This document shows positions 7,414 to 14,101 of a DNA stretch of 20,549 nt, in pieces (position 1 is the first letter of the stretch; every line of letters begins with the position of its first letter). The stretch is from UBA10133 sp964528565. Its GTDB lineage: Bacteria > Patescibacteriota > Microgenomatia > UBA1400 > MFAQ01. The notes beneath the pieces are model-generated. The model saw nothing but the letters and a program-made list of their open reading frames with translations, did no database searches and was not told the DNA's origin. The stretch spans positions 1 to 20,549 of the forward strand of contig CAZGSP010000055.1 in NCBI GenBank assembly GCA_964528565.1, read 5' to 3'. Position numbers and translations under genes: made by a program.

Positions 7414-8034
7414 ATGAAGACCGTCGGTCAAATTATCCGTGCCGCGAGACAACAGAGAAGCTTTTCTGTTGAACAGCTATCACAGCTCACCAAAATAGAC
7501 GCCAAATATATTGACGCCCTCGAATCTGACCGTTACGCGGATCTTCCTTCCGAAACTTTTGCCAAGGGATTCATCCGGAACTTAAGTCAACGGTTGGGCT
7601 TGAATCCTGACGAATTGGTAGCTATCTATCGGCGGGACTATCGCCAACCGGATCGGACAAGAAAAACCAGATCTCACCCCAAAATTTCTATCCCGGGAAT
7701 TTCTTCTCAAGTCCTGCCTTTTTTTCTTGGCGGTATCGTTTTTATCATCTATCTGATATTTCAGTTCCGAGCTATTCTTACTCCACCCAAGCTGGAAATA
7801 TCTCGTCCGGCAAGCGCCTCGGTTTTGATCTCTCCCATCGAAATCGAGGGGAACACCGCCATCGACGCCACCGTCTACGTCAACGAAGACACTCAGGTCA
7901 AGCCGGACTCTACCGGCCATTTTCTCGCTAGGATCAATCTGCCCGTCGGCCAGACAATCTTGGAGATCAAATCCGTCAACCGTTTCTCCAGAACCTCATC
8001 CCAAAATATTTCCGTCACCATTATCTCGAAATAA
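7414..8034 (+). CDS. RodZ-like membrane protein with N-terminal HTH domain
   Basis: The 206-residue protein has an N-terminal helix-turn-helix of the RodZ/HTH_25 type (about 1-75; note LPSETFAKGFIRNLSQRLGL at 44-63). A basic stretch (79-90) is followed by one membrane helix (about 100-118) and a small extracytoplasmic beta domain of about 80 residues resembling Ig/glucodextranase-B-like modules. RodZ links MreB filaments to the envelope in other bacteria, where its HTH binds MreB and not DNA. No mreB is in this window, so a cell-shape or division role is inferred from architecture and from sitting three bases after ftsK. The ATG at 7414 has no good Shine-Dalgarno, which fits coupling to ftsK translation. 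Confidence 0.75.
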   Translation: MKTVGQIIRAARQQRSFSVEQLSQLTKIDAKYIDALESDRYADLPSETFAKGFIRNLSQRLGLNPDELVAIYRRDYRQPDRTRKTRSHPKISIPGISSQVLPFFLGGIVFIIYLIFQFRAILTPPKLEISRPASASVLISPIEIEGNTAIDATVYVNEDTQVKPDSTGHFLARINLPVGQTILEIKSVNRFSRTSSQNISVTIISK

Positions 8035-8042
8035 CTGAAATC

Positions 8043-8057
8043 TGGTATTATGAACTT
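8043..8057 (+). promoter_or_regulatory. Extended -10 promoter, leaderless start for the 8058 gene
   Basis: TGG TATTAT (8043-8051) is an extended -10, and the ATG at 8058 follows after six bases. Transcription is therefore predicted to begin on or next to the start codon. Confidence 0.6.
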
Positions 8058-8357
8058 ATGACCCTTCCCCAAATCATCTCTTTGATCTCCACCGTCCTGT
8101 TGACTACCGTCGCCCTGATTGTTGGTGTTCAGCTGATACTAGTCCTCAAAGAACTCCGCTATTCTCTCACTAGGATCAATCAAACCATCGACACCACCTC
8201 GGATGTCATCGAAAAAATATCTCAGCCTGCTATTGGCCTGTTTGCCATCTTGGAAGGTTTTAAGGAAAGTGGCAAGATTATCGAAACCGTTTCCCACTTT
8301 TTAGGCCGCGATAAAGACAAAACGGTGAGCGAAGACACTTATGACAACTCCATCTGA
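8058..8357 (+). CDS. Small membrane protein with one TM helix and a coiled segment
   Basis: The 99-residue protein has one N-terminal membrane helix (about 4-28) and a helical, probably coiled-coil tail (32-80) ending in charged residues. The layout resembles DUF948-type proteins, single-pass proteins often found next to YtxH-like proteins in other bacteria. Function is unknown. The next gene starts inside its 3' end, overlapping by 17 bases in another frame, so the two products are probably made together. An extended -10 box lies six bases before its ATG, and no Shine-Dalgarno is visible. Confidence 0.75.
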   Translation: MTLPQIISLISTVLLTTVALIVGVQLILVLKELRYSLTRINQTIDTTSDVIEKISQPAIGLFAILEGFKESGKIIETVSHFLGRDKDKTVSEDTYDNSI

Positions 8358-8655
8358 AAAAACCGGTCACGAAGGCACATTCTCCTCTTTTACCGTGGGA
8401 GTGGCTTTTGGAGTCGTGGTCGCTCTTCTCTTCGGCACCGAGGAAGGGCGGAAGTTAGTCAAGAAAGGTATCGACGCCATTCCGGACAAATACAAGACAC
8501 CGCCTGTCCGTATTCCGATCATCCCTACCGAAGAAACACCTCACCACACAACTTCCGCCCAGTCTCCCTTTGAGGATTCTTTCGGCGAAGCCCCTCCTCC
8601 ACCACCTCCCCACGTTCGCCCCACCCGCCCCGAACCCTTCAAACCCCAATTGTAG
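8341..8655 (+). CDS. YtxH-like small membrane protein with proline-rich tail
   Basis: The 104-residue protein has a glycine/valine-rich membrane helix (about 14-32, FTVGVAFGVVVALLFGT) followed by EEGRKLVKKGID, the pattern of YtxH-like proteins. Its tail is rich in Pro, Thr and His, with six consecutive prolines near residue 87. YtxH proteins are poorly understood, and some are linked to stress. It overlaps the preceding gene by 17 bases and has no strong ribosome-binding site, which supports coupled translation. No terminator is visible after it; a separate strong promoter for the next gene begins 20 bases downstream. Confidence 0.75.
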   Translation: MTTPSEKTGHEGTFSSFTVGVAFGVVVALLFGTEEGRKLVKKGIDAIPDKYKTPPVRIPIIPTEETPHHTTSAQSPFEDSFGEAPPPPPPHVRPTRPEPFKPQL

Positions 8656-8675
8656 CCTCGCAAAACACCCCATAG

Positions 8676-8704
8676 TTGACATTTAGCCTCATCGGTGGTA
8701 CACT
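8676..8704 (+). promoter_or_regulatory. Canonical sigma-70 promoter for the 8751 gene
   Basis: A perfect -35 TTGACA (8676-8681) is separated by exactly 17 bases from -10 TACACT (8699-8704), which also has a TGG extension at 8696-8698. The start site should be near 8711. The palindrome TACCGGTA (8706-8713) overlaps it. Confidence 0.85.
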
Positions 8705-8738
8705 CTACCGGTAACTTCTCGATTCTACATTCTTTGAC

Positions 8739-8745
8739 AAGGAGA
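8739..8745 (+). promoter_or_regulatory. Strong ribosome-binding site AAGGAGA
   Basis: AAGGAGA at 8739-8745, with GGAG ending six bases before the ATG at 8751, is a near-ideal Shine-Dalgarno. It contrasts with most other plus-strand genes here, which have none. Confidence 0.85.
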
Positions 8746-8750
8746 CACAC

Positions 8751-9254
8751 ATGCCCAAGATTACCGGCAAACAGGTTTTGTCCGCTCTAATGAATGAACC
8801 TGAATACTCGACTCAGCCCGCCTCGGTCCTCGCCGTCACCGACCCGTTCATGCTCGCCATTCCCGATGTGCTGAAGGATCACCTCGACAAGATCGTGACT
8901 CTCGCCACCCTTATGGATGCGAAGATCACCTTCCTGCGCTACTGTGTTGCGAACGAATATGTCAAGAAGGTTGTCGCCGCAATGCCGGAAGATTCGTTCG
9001 GCTGGCTTGATGCCAAAGAAGCCGCCGAGATGATGCAGGGCATGATGGCGCAGGTCGTGGAATTGCTCGCCGAAGTTGTGAAGGATGCTCCCGCGTTCCT
9101 CGAATCCCAAGGGATTACCGAGGAACAGATGATGGCGCACCCCAAAGGTGGTGCCCTCAGGCCCAATGTCTTCAAACTCTACAAGGCTGGCACTCTGACC
9201 ATCGCCGATGTCCTGAAGATGCAACCCATGGTGATTGTCAAGAATACCGAATAG
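8751..9254 (+). CDS. Unrecognised soluble helical protein, probably highly expressed
   Basis: The 167-residue protein is not one I recognise. It looks almost entirely alpha-helical, acidic and soluble, with no signal peptide or membrane helix. A Met-rich helix (about 91-108) and a hydrophobic helix around 40-60 stand out, and there is one Cys. The gene is self-contained. It has a canonical promoter with an ideal 17-nt spacer, a leader of about 40 nt, a strong Shine-Dalgarno and an intrinsic terminator 18 nt after the stop. Lysine codons are mostly AAG (about 11 AAG to 4 AAA by hand count), which may indicate codon optimisation. Together these suggest an abundant protein made independently of its neighbours. 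A chaperone, a structural protein or a small binding protein are all possible; none is supported by a motif. Confidence 0.85.
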   Translation: MPKITGKQVLSALMNEPEYSTQPASVLAVTDPFMLAIPDVLKDHLDKIVTLATLMDAKITFLRYCVANEYVKKVVAAMPEDSFGWLDAKEAAEMMQGMMAQVVELLAEVVKDAPAFLESQGITEEQMMAHPKGGALRPNVFKLYKAGTLTIADVLKMQPMVIVKNTE

Positions 9255-9271
9255 TAACCCGACCGCCAAAT

Positions 9272-9299
9272 AGCGCCCCCAAAAGGGGGCGCTTTTCTT
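9272..9299 (+). terminator. Strong intrinsic terminator
   Basis: Arms AGCGCCCCC (9272-9280) and GGGGGCGCT (9285-9293) are perfect reverse complements around the loop AAAA, followed by TTTTCTT. It ends the 8751 transcript. The reverse direction has only a weak T-tract (TATTT), so it would be a poor terminator for the minus-strand gene. Confidence 0.92.
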
Positions 9300-9762
9300 A
9301 TCTCAATATCCACGGTTTGTCGATTTCCGACCAGACAATACGGTAGCCGTGTTTTTCCCGGCTAACGTGGAAGTCACCACCCTCGAGGTGAATGGTTCTT
9401 CCCATACCTTCTGCGCTGGTGATAACGTCCGACCCGTTCAGCGTCTCGTCCCTGATCCAAAGTCTTTTATCGGGTGTGATCGAGATGGCGACGGTCCTTG
9501 TCCCACGGTCGATCAACAAGGTCGAGCTATCCAGCTCGATGATTAGGTAGCCTCGGTCTGGCCTATATTCGTAGCTTGGCCGGCTGTCTCCGACAAGTCG
9601 ATAGTACAAGCTAGCCACAGCCCCCAGAATGCCGAAGACGACGATCGTCGTCCAATCTGTCCACACCATGGCCATGGCTGGCATGAACCAAGCCATGAGG
9701 AAGGGAAAACCTAGAAAGCAGACCATAATTACACCGGTCACCCAAGGTAGAATCTTTCGCAT
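9298..9762 (-). CDS. Small unrecognised membrane protein with cytoplasmic beta-rich domain
   Basis: The 154-residue product begins with two predicted membrane helices (about 5-28 and 37-56). A hydrophilic domain of about 95 residues follows, rich in beta-type patterns and charged residues (LIIELDSSTLLIDRGTR). I do not recognise the family. The longer reading frame begins at a TTG (9774) that overlaps the ribosome-binding site. The ATG at 9762-9760 is the better start, because GGAGG (9768-9772) lies exactly five bases before it. An extended -10 (TGA-TATAAT) reads leftward at 9798-9806, giving a leader of roughly 30 nt. It converges on the strong terminator of the 8751 gene, and its stop lies at the edge of that terminator's T-tract. 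Confidence 0.75.
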   Translation of the reverse strand: MRKILPWVTGVIMVCFLGFPFLMAWFMPAMAMVWTDWTTIVVFGILGAVASLYYRLVGDSRPSYEYRPDRGYLIIELDSSTLLIDRGTRTVAISITPDKRLWIRDETLNGSDVITSAEGMGRTIHLEGGDFHVSREKHGYRIVWSEIDKPWILR

Positions 9763-9797
9763 GTATGCCTCCAATTTAGTTTTTAACTTACCCCATA

Positions 9798-9806
9798 ATT
9801 ATATCA
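9798..9806 (-). promoter_or_regulatory. Extended -10 promoter for the minus-strand 9298-9762 gene
   Basis: Read on the minus strand, TGA-TATAAT occupies 9806-9798. Initiation would fall near 9791, about 29 bases before the ATG at 9762 and upstream of its GGAGG. Confidence 0.65.
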
Positions 9807-9811
9807 TCCTC

Positions 9812-9979
9812 GGAGATCCGCATAGTCTGCTTAGGGCAGGTAAGAAGCTCGGGGTATATCTACCCCGGAGAGTCTTCTGTCTGTCCGGAAAGCACCAGCG
9901 TTTTTTTGGTACTTTCTCCCTGCGGGAAAGGTTCTCATCCCGCAATACAAAAGTTACTATCTCCTCGGCAGTAGCTGCC
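9812..9979 (+). ncRNA. Candidate structured RNA of unknown class
   Basis: A closing stem joins GGAG+ATAGT (9812-9815, 9822-9826) to ACTAT+CTCC (9956-9964). It encloses four helices: CTGC/GCAG (9827-9839); a long hairpin 9843-9878 with AGAAG/CTTCT outside and GGGGTA/TACCCC inside; a stem 9887-9917 with about ten pairs and one mismatch; and TGCGGGA/TCCCGCA (9921-9944). GGCAG/CTGCC (9967-9979) follows. At least one pair is a G-U that works only on the plus strand. A weak -10 (TATCAT, 9802-9807) would place initiation near the closing stem. I recognise no tRNA, tmRNA, SRP, RNase P, 6S or T-box hallmarks. Orientation and expression are inferred. Confidence 0.35.
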
Positions 9980-10039
9980 AAATCACTCCGCTTCTTCTTA
10001 TATTTGAGCGATAGCTAATATATGTACTCATATATCTTC

Positions 10040-10067
10040 GCTCATAATTACATAAGTCATTATGAGC
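10040..10067. promoter_or_regulatory. Perfect 9-bp inverted repeat (operator candidate) at the alaS promoter
   Basis: GCTCATAAT (10040-10048) and ATTATGAGC (10059-10067) are exact reverse complements separated by 10 nt. Two further inner pairs are possible after one mismatch. It covers the -35 zone and ends one base before the extended -10 of alaS. A related half-site, CTCATATAT, lies just upstream at 10028-10036. Confidence 0.6.
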
Positions 10068-10068
10068 T

Positions 10069-10077
10069 TGATATAAT
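10069..10077 (+). promoter_or_regulatory. Extended -10 promoter of alaS
   Basis: TGA-TATAAT at 10069-10077 is a perfect extended -10. Transcription would begin about 10084, leaving about four bases before the ATG at 10088. This shows that the 22 codons upstream of 10088 in the open frame are not translated. Confidence 0.75.
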
Positions 10078-10087
10078 TTGTCTGAAT

Positions 10088-11923
10088 ATGACCATACACG
10101 AAATCAGACAAAAATACTTCGACTTTATGGAATCGAAGGGTCATAAAATAATTCCATCCAGTCCGCTGGTTTTGGAGGGCGACGCCACCACCCTGTTTAC
10201 TTCTTCGGGAATGCAACCGATGATGCCTTATCTTCTCGGCCAGAAACATCCTCTGGGAACACGTATTGCCGACTCTCAAAAATGTTTTCGGTCAAATGAC
10301 ATTGATGAGGTGGGTGATAACCGCCACACCACTTGTTTTGAAATGCTTGGCAACTGGTCCCTCGGAGACTATTTCAAGAAGGAACAGCTGGGATTCTTTT
10401 TTACTTTTCTCACCGACAAAAAGATCGGCCTTGGTCTTGACCCTCATCGTTTGTATGTCTCGGTCTTTGCCGGGGGAGACGGGGTAGAAAAGGATGAAGA
10501 AGCCATCATGATCTGGAAAAATTTATTCGCCAAGGTCGGCATCCAGGCCAAAGAAGGGCAGCATATTTTTCCTTATCCTGCCAAAAAAAACTGGTGGTCA
10601 CGTGCCGGTACTCCGGATCAGATGCCCACGGGCGAACCGGGTGGACCGGATAGTGAAGTCTTTTTTGATTTCGGCGGAGAGAGAAAGCTTCACGAGAGTT
10701 CTCCTTGGAAAAACGAAGCTTGTCACCCGAACTGCGACTGCGGCCGCTACATGGAGATCGGCAACAACGTTTTTATGCAGTATATAAAACAGGCAGACGG
10801 CACCCTCAAAGAACTTTCTCAAAAAAACATCGATTTCGGCGGCGGTCTTACCCGTTTGGAAGCCGCAATGAGAGACGATCCGGATATGTTTAATATTTCT
10901 TCCCTGGCTCCGGTCATCAAAGAAATCGAAAAAATTTCCGAGCATTCATACACCGTTGAGGAACACCGCCCTTCCATGCGGGTAATTGCCGACCATCTAA
11001 CGGCCGCTTCCTTCTTGATCAAAGACGGAGTTTTCCCCAGTAACAAAGGTCAGGGTTATGTCCTCCGCCGTCTTCTCCGCCGCGCCGCGATAAAGCTGTA
11101 TTTCCTGACCGACAGTCGCGACTCGATCATCAAGCTTCCGGACATCGTGAGGGTGATTACCGAGTACTATGCGGATCCTTACTTCAGCCACGAAGACTTT
11201 CCTCTGATTCAACACACCATCACCATCGAAATATCCAAGTTCAGTCAGTCTCTGGATCGGGGACTGAAAGAACTTCAAAAAAATCCGCAAGTTGACGGAA
11301 AGTTTGCCTTTGATCTGTATCAAAATTATGGATTTCCCTTGGAAATAACGGCCGAGATACTGTCTCAAATGGGCAAGAAAGTCAACATTCAGGAGTTTCA
11401 AAAAGAATTCGAAAAGCACAAAGAACTCAGCCGGTCCGCTTCGGTCGGCATGTTCAAGGGTGGTCTCGCCGATCATTCCGGCGTCGTTACCGGTTATCAC
11501 ACCGTGACCCATCTTTTACACGCGGCCCTGAGAAAGATACTTGGGCTCCACGTTCAGCAAAAGGGCAGTAATATCACCTCCGAAAGATTACGTTTTGATT
11601 TTTCTCATCCGGATAAAATCACCGAAGACCAAATTAGAGCGGTTCAGGACCTGATCAATCAAAAAATAGCCGAAAAACTACCCGTCACCAAAGAAGAACT
11701 TCCCAAAGAAAAAGCCCTGGAGCAGGGAGCTCTTGCCTTTTTTGGGCAAAAATATCCCGACCTGGTGACCGTTTATACGATAGGAGATAGGAAAAATTAC
11801 TTTTCCAAAGAGCTGTGTGGAGGCCCGCATGTGGAAACTCTTGCAGAACTTGCTAAGATAAATATAGTCAAACAAGAATCTCTTGGAGCGGAGACACGTC
11901 GACTCTATTTACAATTTGTTTGA
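10088..11923 (+). CDS. alaS: Alanyl-tRNA synthetase, short form without C-terminal C-Ala domain
   Basis: It charges tRNA-Ala in the cytoplasm. The open frame extends upstream to 10022, but the promoter TGA-TATAAT (10069-10077) and the family start MTIHEIRQKYFDF place the ATG at 10088, giving 611 residues. The class II core has a motif 2 region RHTTCFEMLGNWSLGDYF (about 80-97) and motif 3 GGGLTRLEA. An adjacent Cys/His cluster lies at CHPNCDCGRY. The editing domain has zinc ligands HTVTH (471-475), C577 and H581 in CGGPH, where most homologues have CGGTH. The protein ends just after the editing domain. E. coli AlaRS has 876 residues and continues with the C-Ala/oligomerisation domain missing here. 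The next gene begins 12 nt downstream, so they are probably cotranscribed. Confidence 0.95.
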   Translation: MTIHEIRQKYFDFMESKGHKIIPSSPLVLEGDATTLFTSSGMQPMMPYLLGQKHPLGTRIADSQKCFRSNDIDEVGDNRHTTCFEMLGNWSLGDYFKKEQLGFFFTFLTDKKIGLGLDPHRLYVSVFAGGDGVEKDEEAIMIWKNLFAKVGIQAKEGQHIFPYPAKKNWWSRAGTPDQMPTGEPGGPDSEVFFDFGGERKLHESSPWKNEACHPNCDCGRYMEIGNNVFMQYIKQADGTLKELSQKNIDFGGGLTRLEAAMRDDPDMFNISSLAPVIKEIEKISEHSYTVEEHRPSMRVIADHLTAASFLIKDGVFPSNKGQGYVLRRLLRRAAIKLYFLTDSRDSIIKLPDIVRVITEYYADPYFSHEDFPLIQHTITIEISKFSQSLDRGLKELQKNPQVDGKFAFDLYQNYGFPLEITAEILSQMGKKVNIQEFQKEFEKHKELSRSASVGMFKGGLADHSGVVTGYHTVTHLLHAALRKILGLHVQQKGSNITSERLRFDFSHPDKITEDQIRAVQDLINQKIAEKLPVTKEELPKEKALEQGALAFFGQKYPDLVTVYTIGDRKNYFSKELCGGPHVETLAELAKINIVKQESLGAETRRLYLQFV

Positions 11924-11935
11924 CAAGGTAATTGT

Positions 11936-14101
11936 GTGAACTTAGTCAACCTATTTGGAAATAAATCAAAAGCCCCCGAACCGGAATATTTTTTGGCTGT
12001 CGAAATTCACGAGTCCCTGATCAAAACGGCTCTCTGGGAAATCCTTGAGGGTCAGCCGGAAATCGTCAACGTCGGCTCGTATGAATCCTGGGCCGATGAA
12101 GAATCTCTAATAAACGGGGTCGATTCTTCTCTGGACCAAGCCATCAAAGTCATCAAGGGTGAGCCCAAACGGGTCATTTTTGGTTTACCGGATTCTTGGA
12201 TGGAACAGGACAAAATTCATGCCACCAAAACCAAGTTAATTACTCATCTCTGTAAAGAGCTTGGTTTGGATCCGATTGGGGTAGTCACCACCAATCGTGC
12301 GGTTGCTCATTATCTTAAAAAGAGAGAGGGTATGCCTCCAACGGTCATTCTTCTTGAGGTTTATACCTCCAAAGTAGCCGTCTCCTATGTCTATCTTGGC
12401 GAAGTCAAGCAAACGGAAGAAGCGGCGAGATCCGGAGATCTCGCTCACGATGTGGAAGAGGGTTTGACCAGAATGGATCTCCCCAATTATCCGGCCAGAT
12501 TCATTTTGACAAACGGTAATAGCCTCGAAGAAGAATCCCAACAAATTACCGCTTTTCCCTGGACCGATCGTCTGCCTTTCAAACATATTCCCAAAGTCGA
12601 AGTTCTTCCTATCGATTTCTCCATCAAATCGATCGCTCTAACCGGCGGGATTGAAGCCGTTCAGTTCTTGGGTGTGGAAGTGATAGATGAGGACACCACC
12701 ATCAAACCGAGTACCGACGACTCTAACTTGGTTATTCCTGTAGAAACCCCGTCGTCTATTGACGAGTTGGGTTTTTCCTACGAAGAAACTTCCGCCCCCG
12801 TAGCCATTCCCACGGCGCCTCCCATGCCGGAAGTCGAGCCCGAAAGCGAACCGGTGGAAGACTCTCCCGGAGATGAACCGGAATATGCTTTCTCCGACGA
12901 AGTTGCCCCGCTCCCCAAGCCCCGCTTGACCGTCAAACTTCCCCCTATCCCCAAGTTCTCTCTTCCTTCACTTCCGCATTTTCACGTTTCCTGGCTGATT
13001 TTACTTATCGTTCCCGTCATTTTGCTTCTGGGGATCATCGGCTATCTATTTTTCGGTCAGGCACAAATCGTCATCCACTTCGACCCGCAAAAAATCAGTC
13101 GTCAAATCGGGATCGCCATTTCCGAGTCGTCACAGTCTGGTATTCCGACTTTAATCGCGACCAAGAAAACGTTTTCCGGCTCCGCTACCGAATCGGTTTC
13201 CACTACCGGCACCGCTACGGTCGGAGACAAAGCCACAGGTACGATTACCATAGCCAACAAATCTCTCGCCCCCATTGTCCTTAAAGCCGGTACGACGATC
13301 ACCAATGACACCGGTAAATATGTCTACACCCTTATCAATCCCGTCTCCGTTGCGTCGGCAAGCTCCGACCCGATCGATCCCATTTCCGGCAAGGCTTCCG
13401 GAGTCCAGATCACCGCTTCCCGGATTGGTGCCGAATACAATCTGACCAAAAATACCATTTTCTCGGTGGATAACTTTTCCAAGGCCATCGCCGCCGCCAT
13501 CGCCGAGTCCGACTTTACCGGGGGGACTTCCAGAACGGTCAATGCCGTTTCCAAAGCCGATCAAGATAAACTCCTGGCTACCGCTACCGAAAAAATCAAG
13601 TCGCAGGTCAAGACCGACTCGGAGACTCAAACTCCGGGCTATAAAACCTTACCCTTATCGGACGTCCAGTTCACCAAAAAACAATTTGACCGCAATCTGA
13701 ATGAAGAAGCGACCACCGTCAGTCTCGTCCTCGAGGGCTCTCTCGACGCTCTGGTCTACTCCGAAGAAGATCTCTACCTTCTGGTGGCCGAGCAGATCAA
13801 GGATCAAATTCCGGCCGGATCGTCTACGACCAAAGAGACTACCGTTATCCGTGTCGAAAATCCGACCAAGGTAGACGGAAATTATCAGGCCAAAATAAAT
13901 ATCGAAGCCCCTCTTTTCCCCGAAATTGATGAAGCCAAGCTCGCCGGGTATATTAGGGGGCGCCTCGCTTCCGGTATCCGTCATTTTTTCGAACCGATTA
14001 ACGGTTTCACTTCGGCCGATATTAAGATTTACCCCCCGATCCCCCTGATCACCAAAGTTCTCCCTCTAAATAATATTAAGTTCGAACTAGTAGGGAATTA
14101 A
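11936..14101 (+). CDS. Actin-fold (PilM-like) cytoplasmic domain, TM helix and baseplate-J-like ectodomain
   Basis: The 721-residue protein has four parts. Residues 17-250 resemble a degenerate actin/PilM-type ATPase: FLAVEIHESLIKTAL (19-33) and VILLEVYTSKVAV (137-149) look like the two phosphate loops, each with Glu replacing Asp, and FILTNGNS (189-196) is adenosine-motif-like. Residues 255-350 are an acidic, proline-rich linker. One membrane helix spans about 353-374. The C-terminal 345 residues look extracytoplasmic and resemble baseplate J/gp47-family domains (KATGTITIANKS, LKAGT, IGAEYNLTKNTIF). There is no signal peptide or LPXTG motif. The start is GTG at 11936, with AAGG seven bases upstream. 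The stop directly abuts the sortase ATG. A cell-surface assembly or attachment role is inferred; the architecture is clearer than the function. Confidence 0.7.
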   Translation: MNLVNLFGNKSKAPEPEYFLAVEIHESLIKTALWEILEGQPEIVNVGSYESWADEESLINGVDSSLDQAIKVIKGEPKRVIFGLPDSWMEQDKIHATKTKLITHLCKELGLDPIGVVTTNRAVAHYLKKREGMPPTVILLEVYTSKVAVSYVYLGEVKQTEEAARSGDLAHDVEEGLTRMDLPNYPARFILTNGNSLEEESQQITAFPWTDRLPFKHIPKVEVLPIDFSIKSIALTGGIEAVQFLGVEVIDEDTTIKPSTDDSNLVIPVETPSSIDELGFSYEETSAPVAIPTAPPMPEVEPESEPVEDSPGDEPEYAFSDEVAPLPKPRLTVKLPPIPKFSLPSLPHFHVSWLILLIVPVILLLGIIGYLFFGQAQIVIHFDPQKISRQIGIAISESSQSGIPTLIATKKTFSGSATESVSTTGTATVGDKATGTITIANKSLAPIVLKAGTTITNDTGKYVYTLINPVSVASASSDPIDPISGKASGVQITASRIGAEYNLTKNTIFSVDNFSKAIAAAIAESDFTGGTSRTVNAVSKADQDKLLATATEKIKSQVKTDSETQTPGYKTLPLSDVQFTKKQFDRNLNEEATTVSLVLEGSLDALVYSEEDLYLLVAEQIKDQIPAGSSTTKETTVIRVENPTKVDGNYQAKINIEAPLFPEIDEAKLAGYIRGRLASGIRHFFEPINGFTSADIKIYPPIPLITKVLPLNNIKFELVGN

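Larger units (their letters stand above)
9763..10087. other. Gene-free 325-bp region with dense secondary structure
   Basis: No convincing gene lies here. From left to right it holds the leader and extended -10 of the minus-strand gene (9763-9806), a fold-rich block (9812-9979), a T7 run (9901-9907), and the inverted repeat and promoter of alaS (10040-10077). A 60-codon minus-strand frame (9799-9981, TTG start with a GGAG nearby) crosses the block but has no recognisable content. Confidence 0.6.

Noticed and set aside
9880..9900. Similarity of GTCCGGAAAGCACC to the SRP RNA apical loop
   Set aside because: The conserved GGAAGGAAGCAGCC order and the symmetric loop are absent; the resemblance is limited to GTCCGGAA.
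9799..9981. 60-codon minus-strand frame with TTG start and nearby GGAG
   Set aside because: No recognisable motif, Arg codons unlike neighbours, it crosses the strong hairpins and ends inside the promoter of the next minus-strand gene. A structured non-coding region explains the sequence better, though a small gene is not excluded.
10022..10087. 22 extra N-terminal codons of alaS
   Set aside because: They contain the inverted repeat and the extended -10 box, so they lie upstream of the predicted transcription start; AlaRS proteins normally begin near the ATG at 10088.
10997..11512. Minus-strand frame (171 codons) inside alaS
   Set aside because: Antisense shadow of the conserved AlaRS frame without a ribosome-binding site or recognisable domain.
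13151..13630. Gly/Asp-rich minus-strand frame (159 codons) inside the ectodomain gene
   Set aside because: Its composition is the complement of Ser/Thr/Ala/Val-rich coding sequence; it is a shadow frame.
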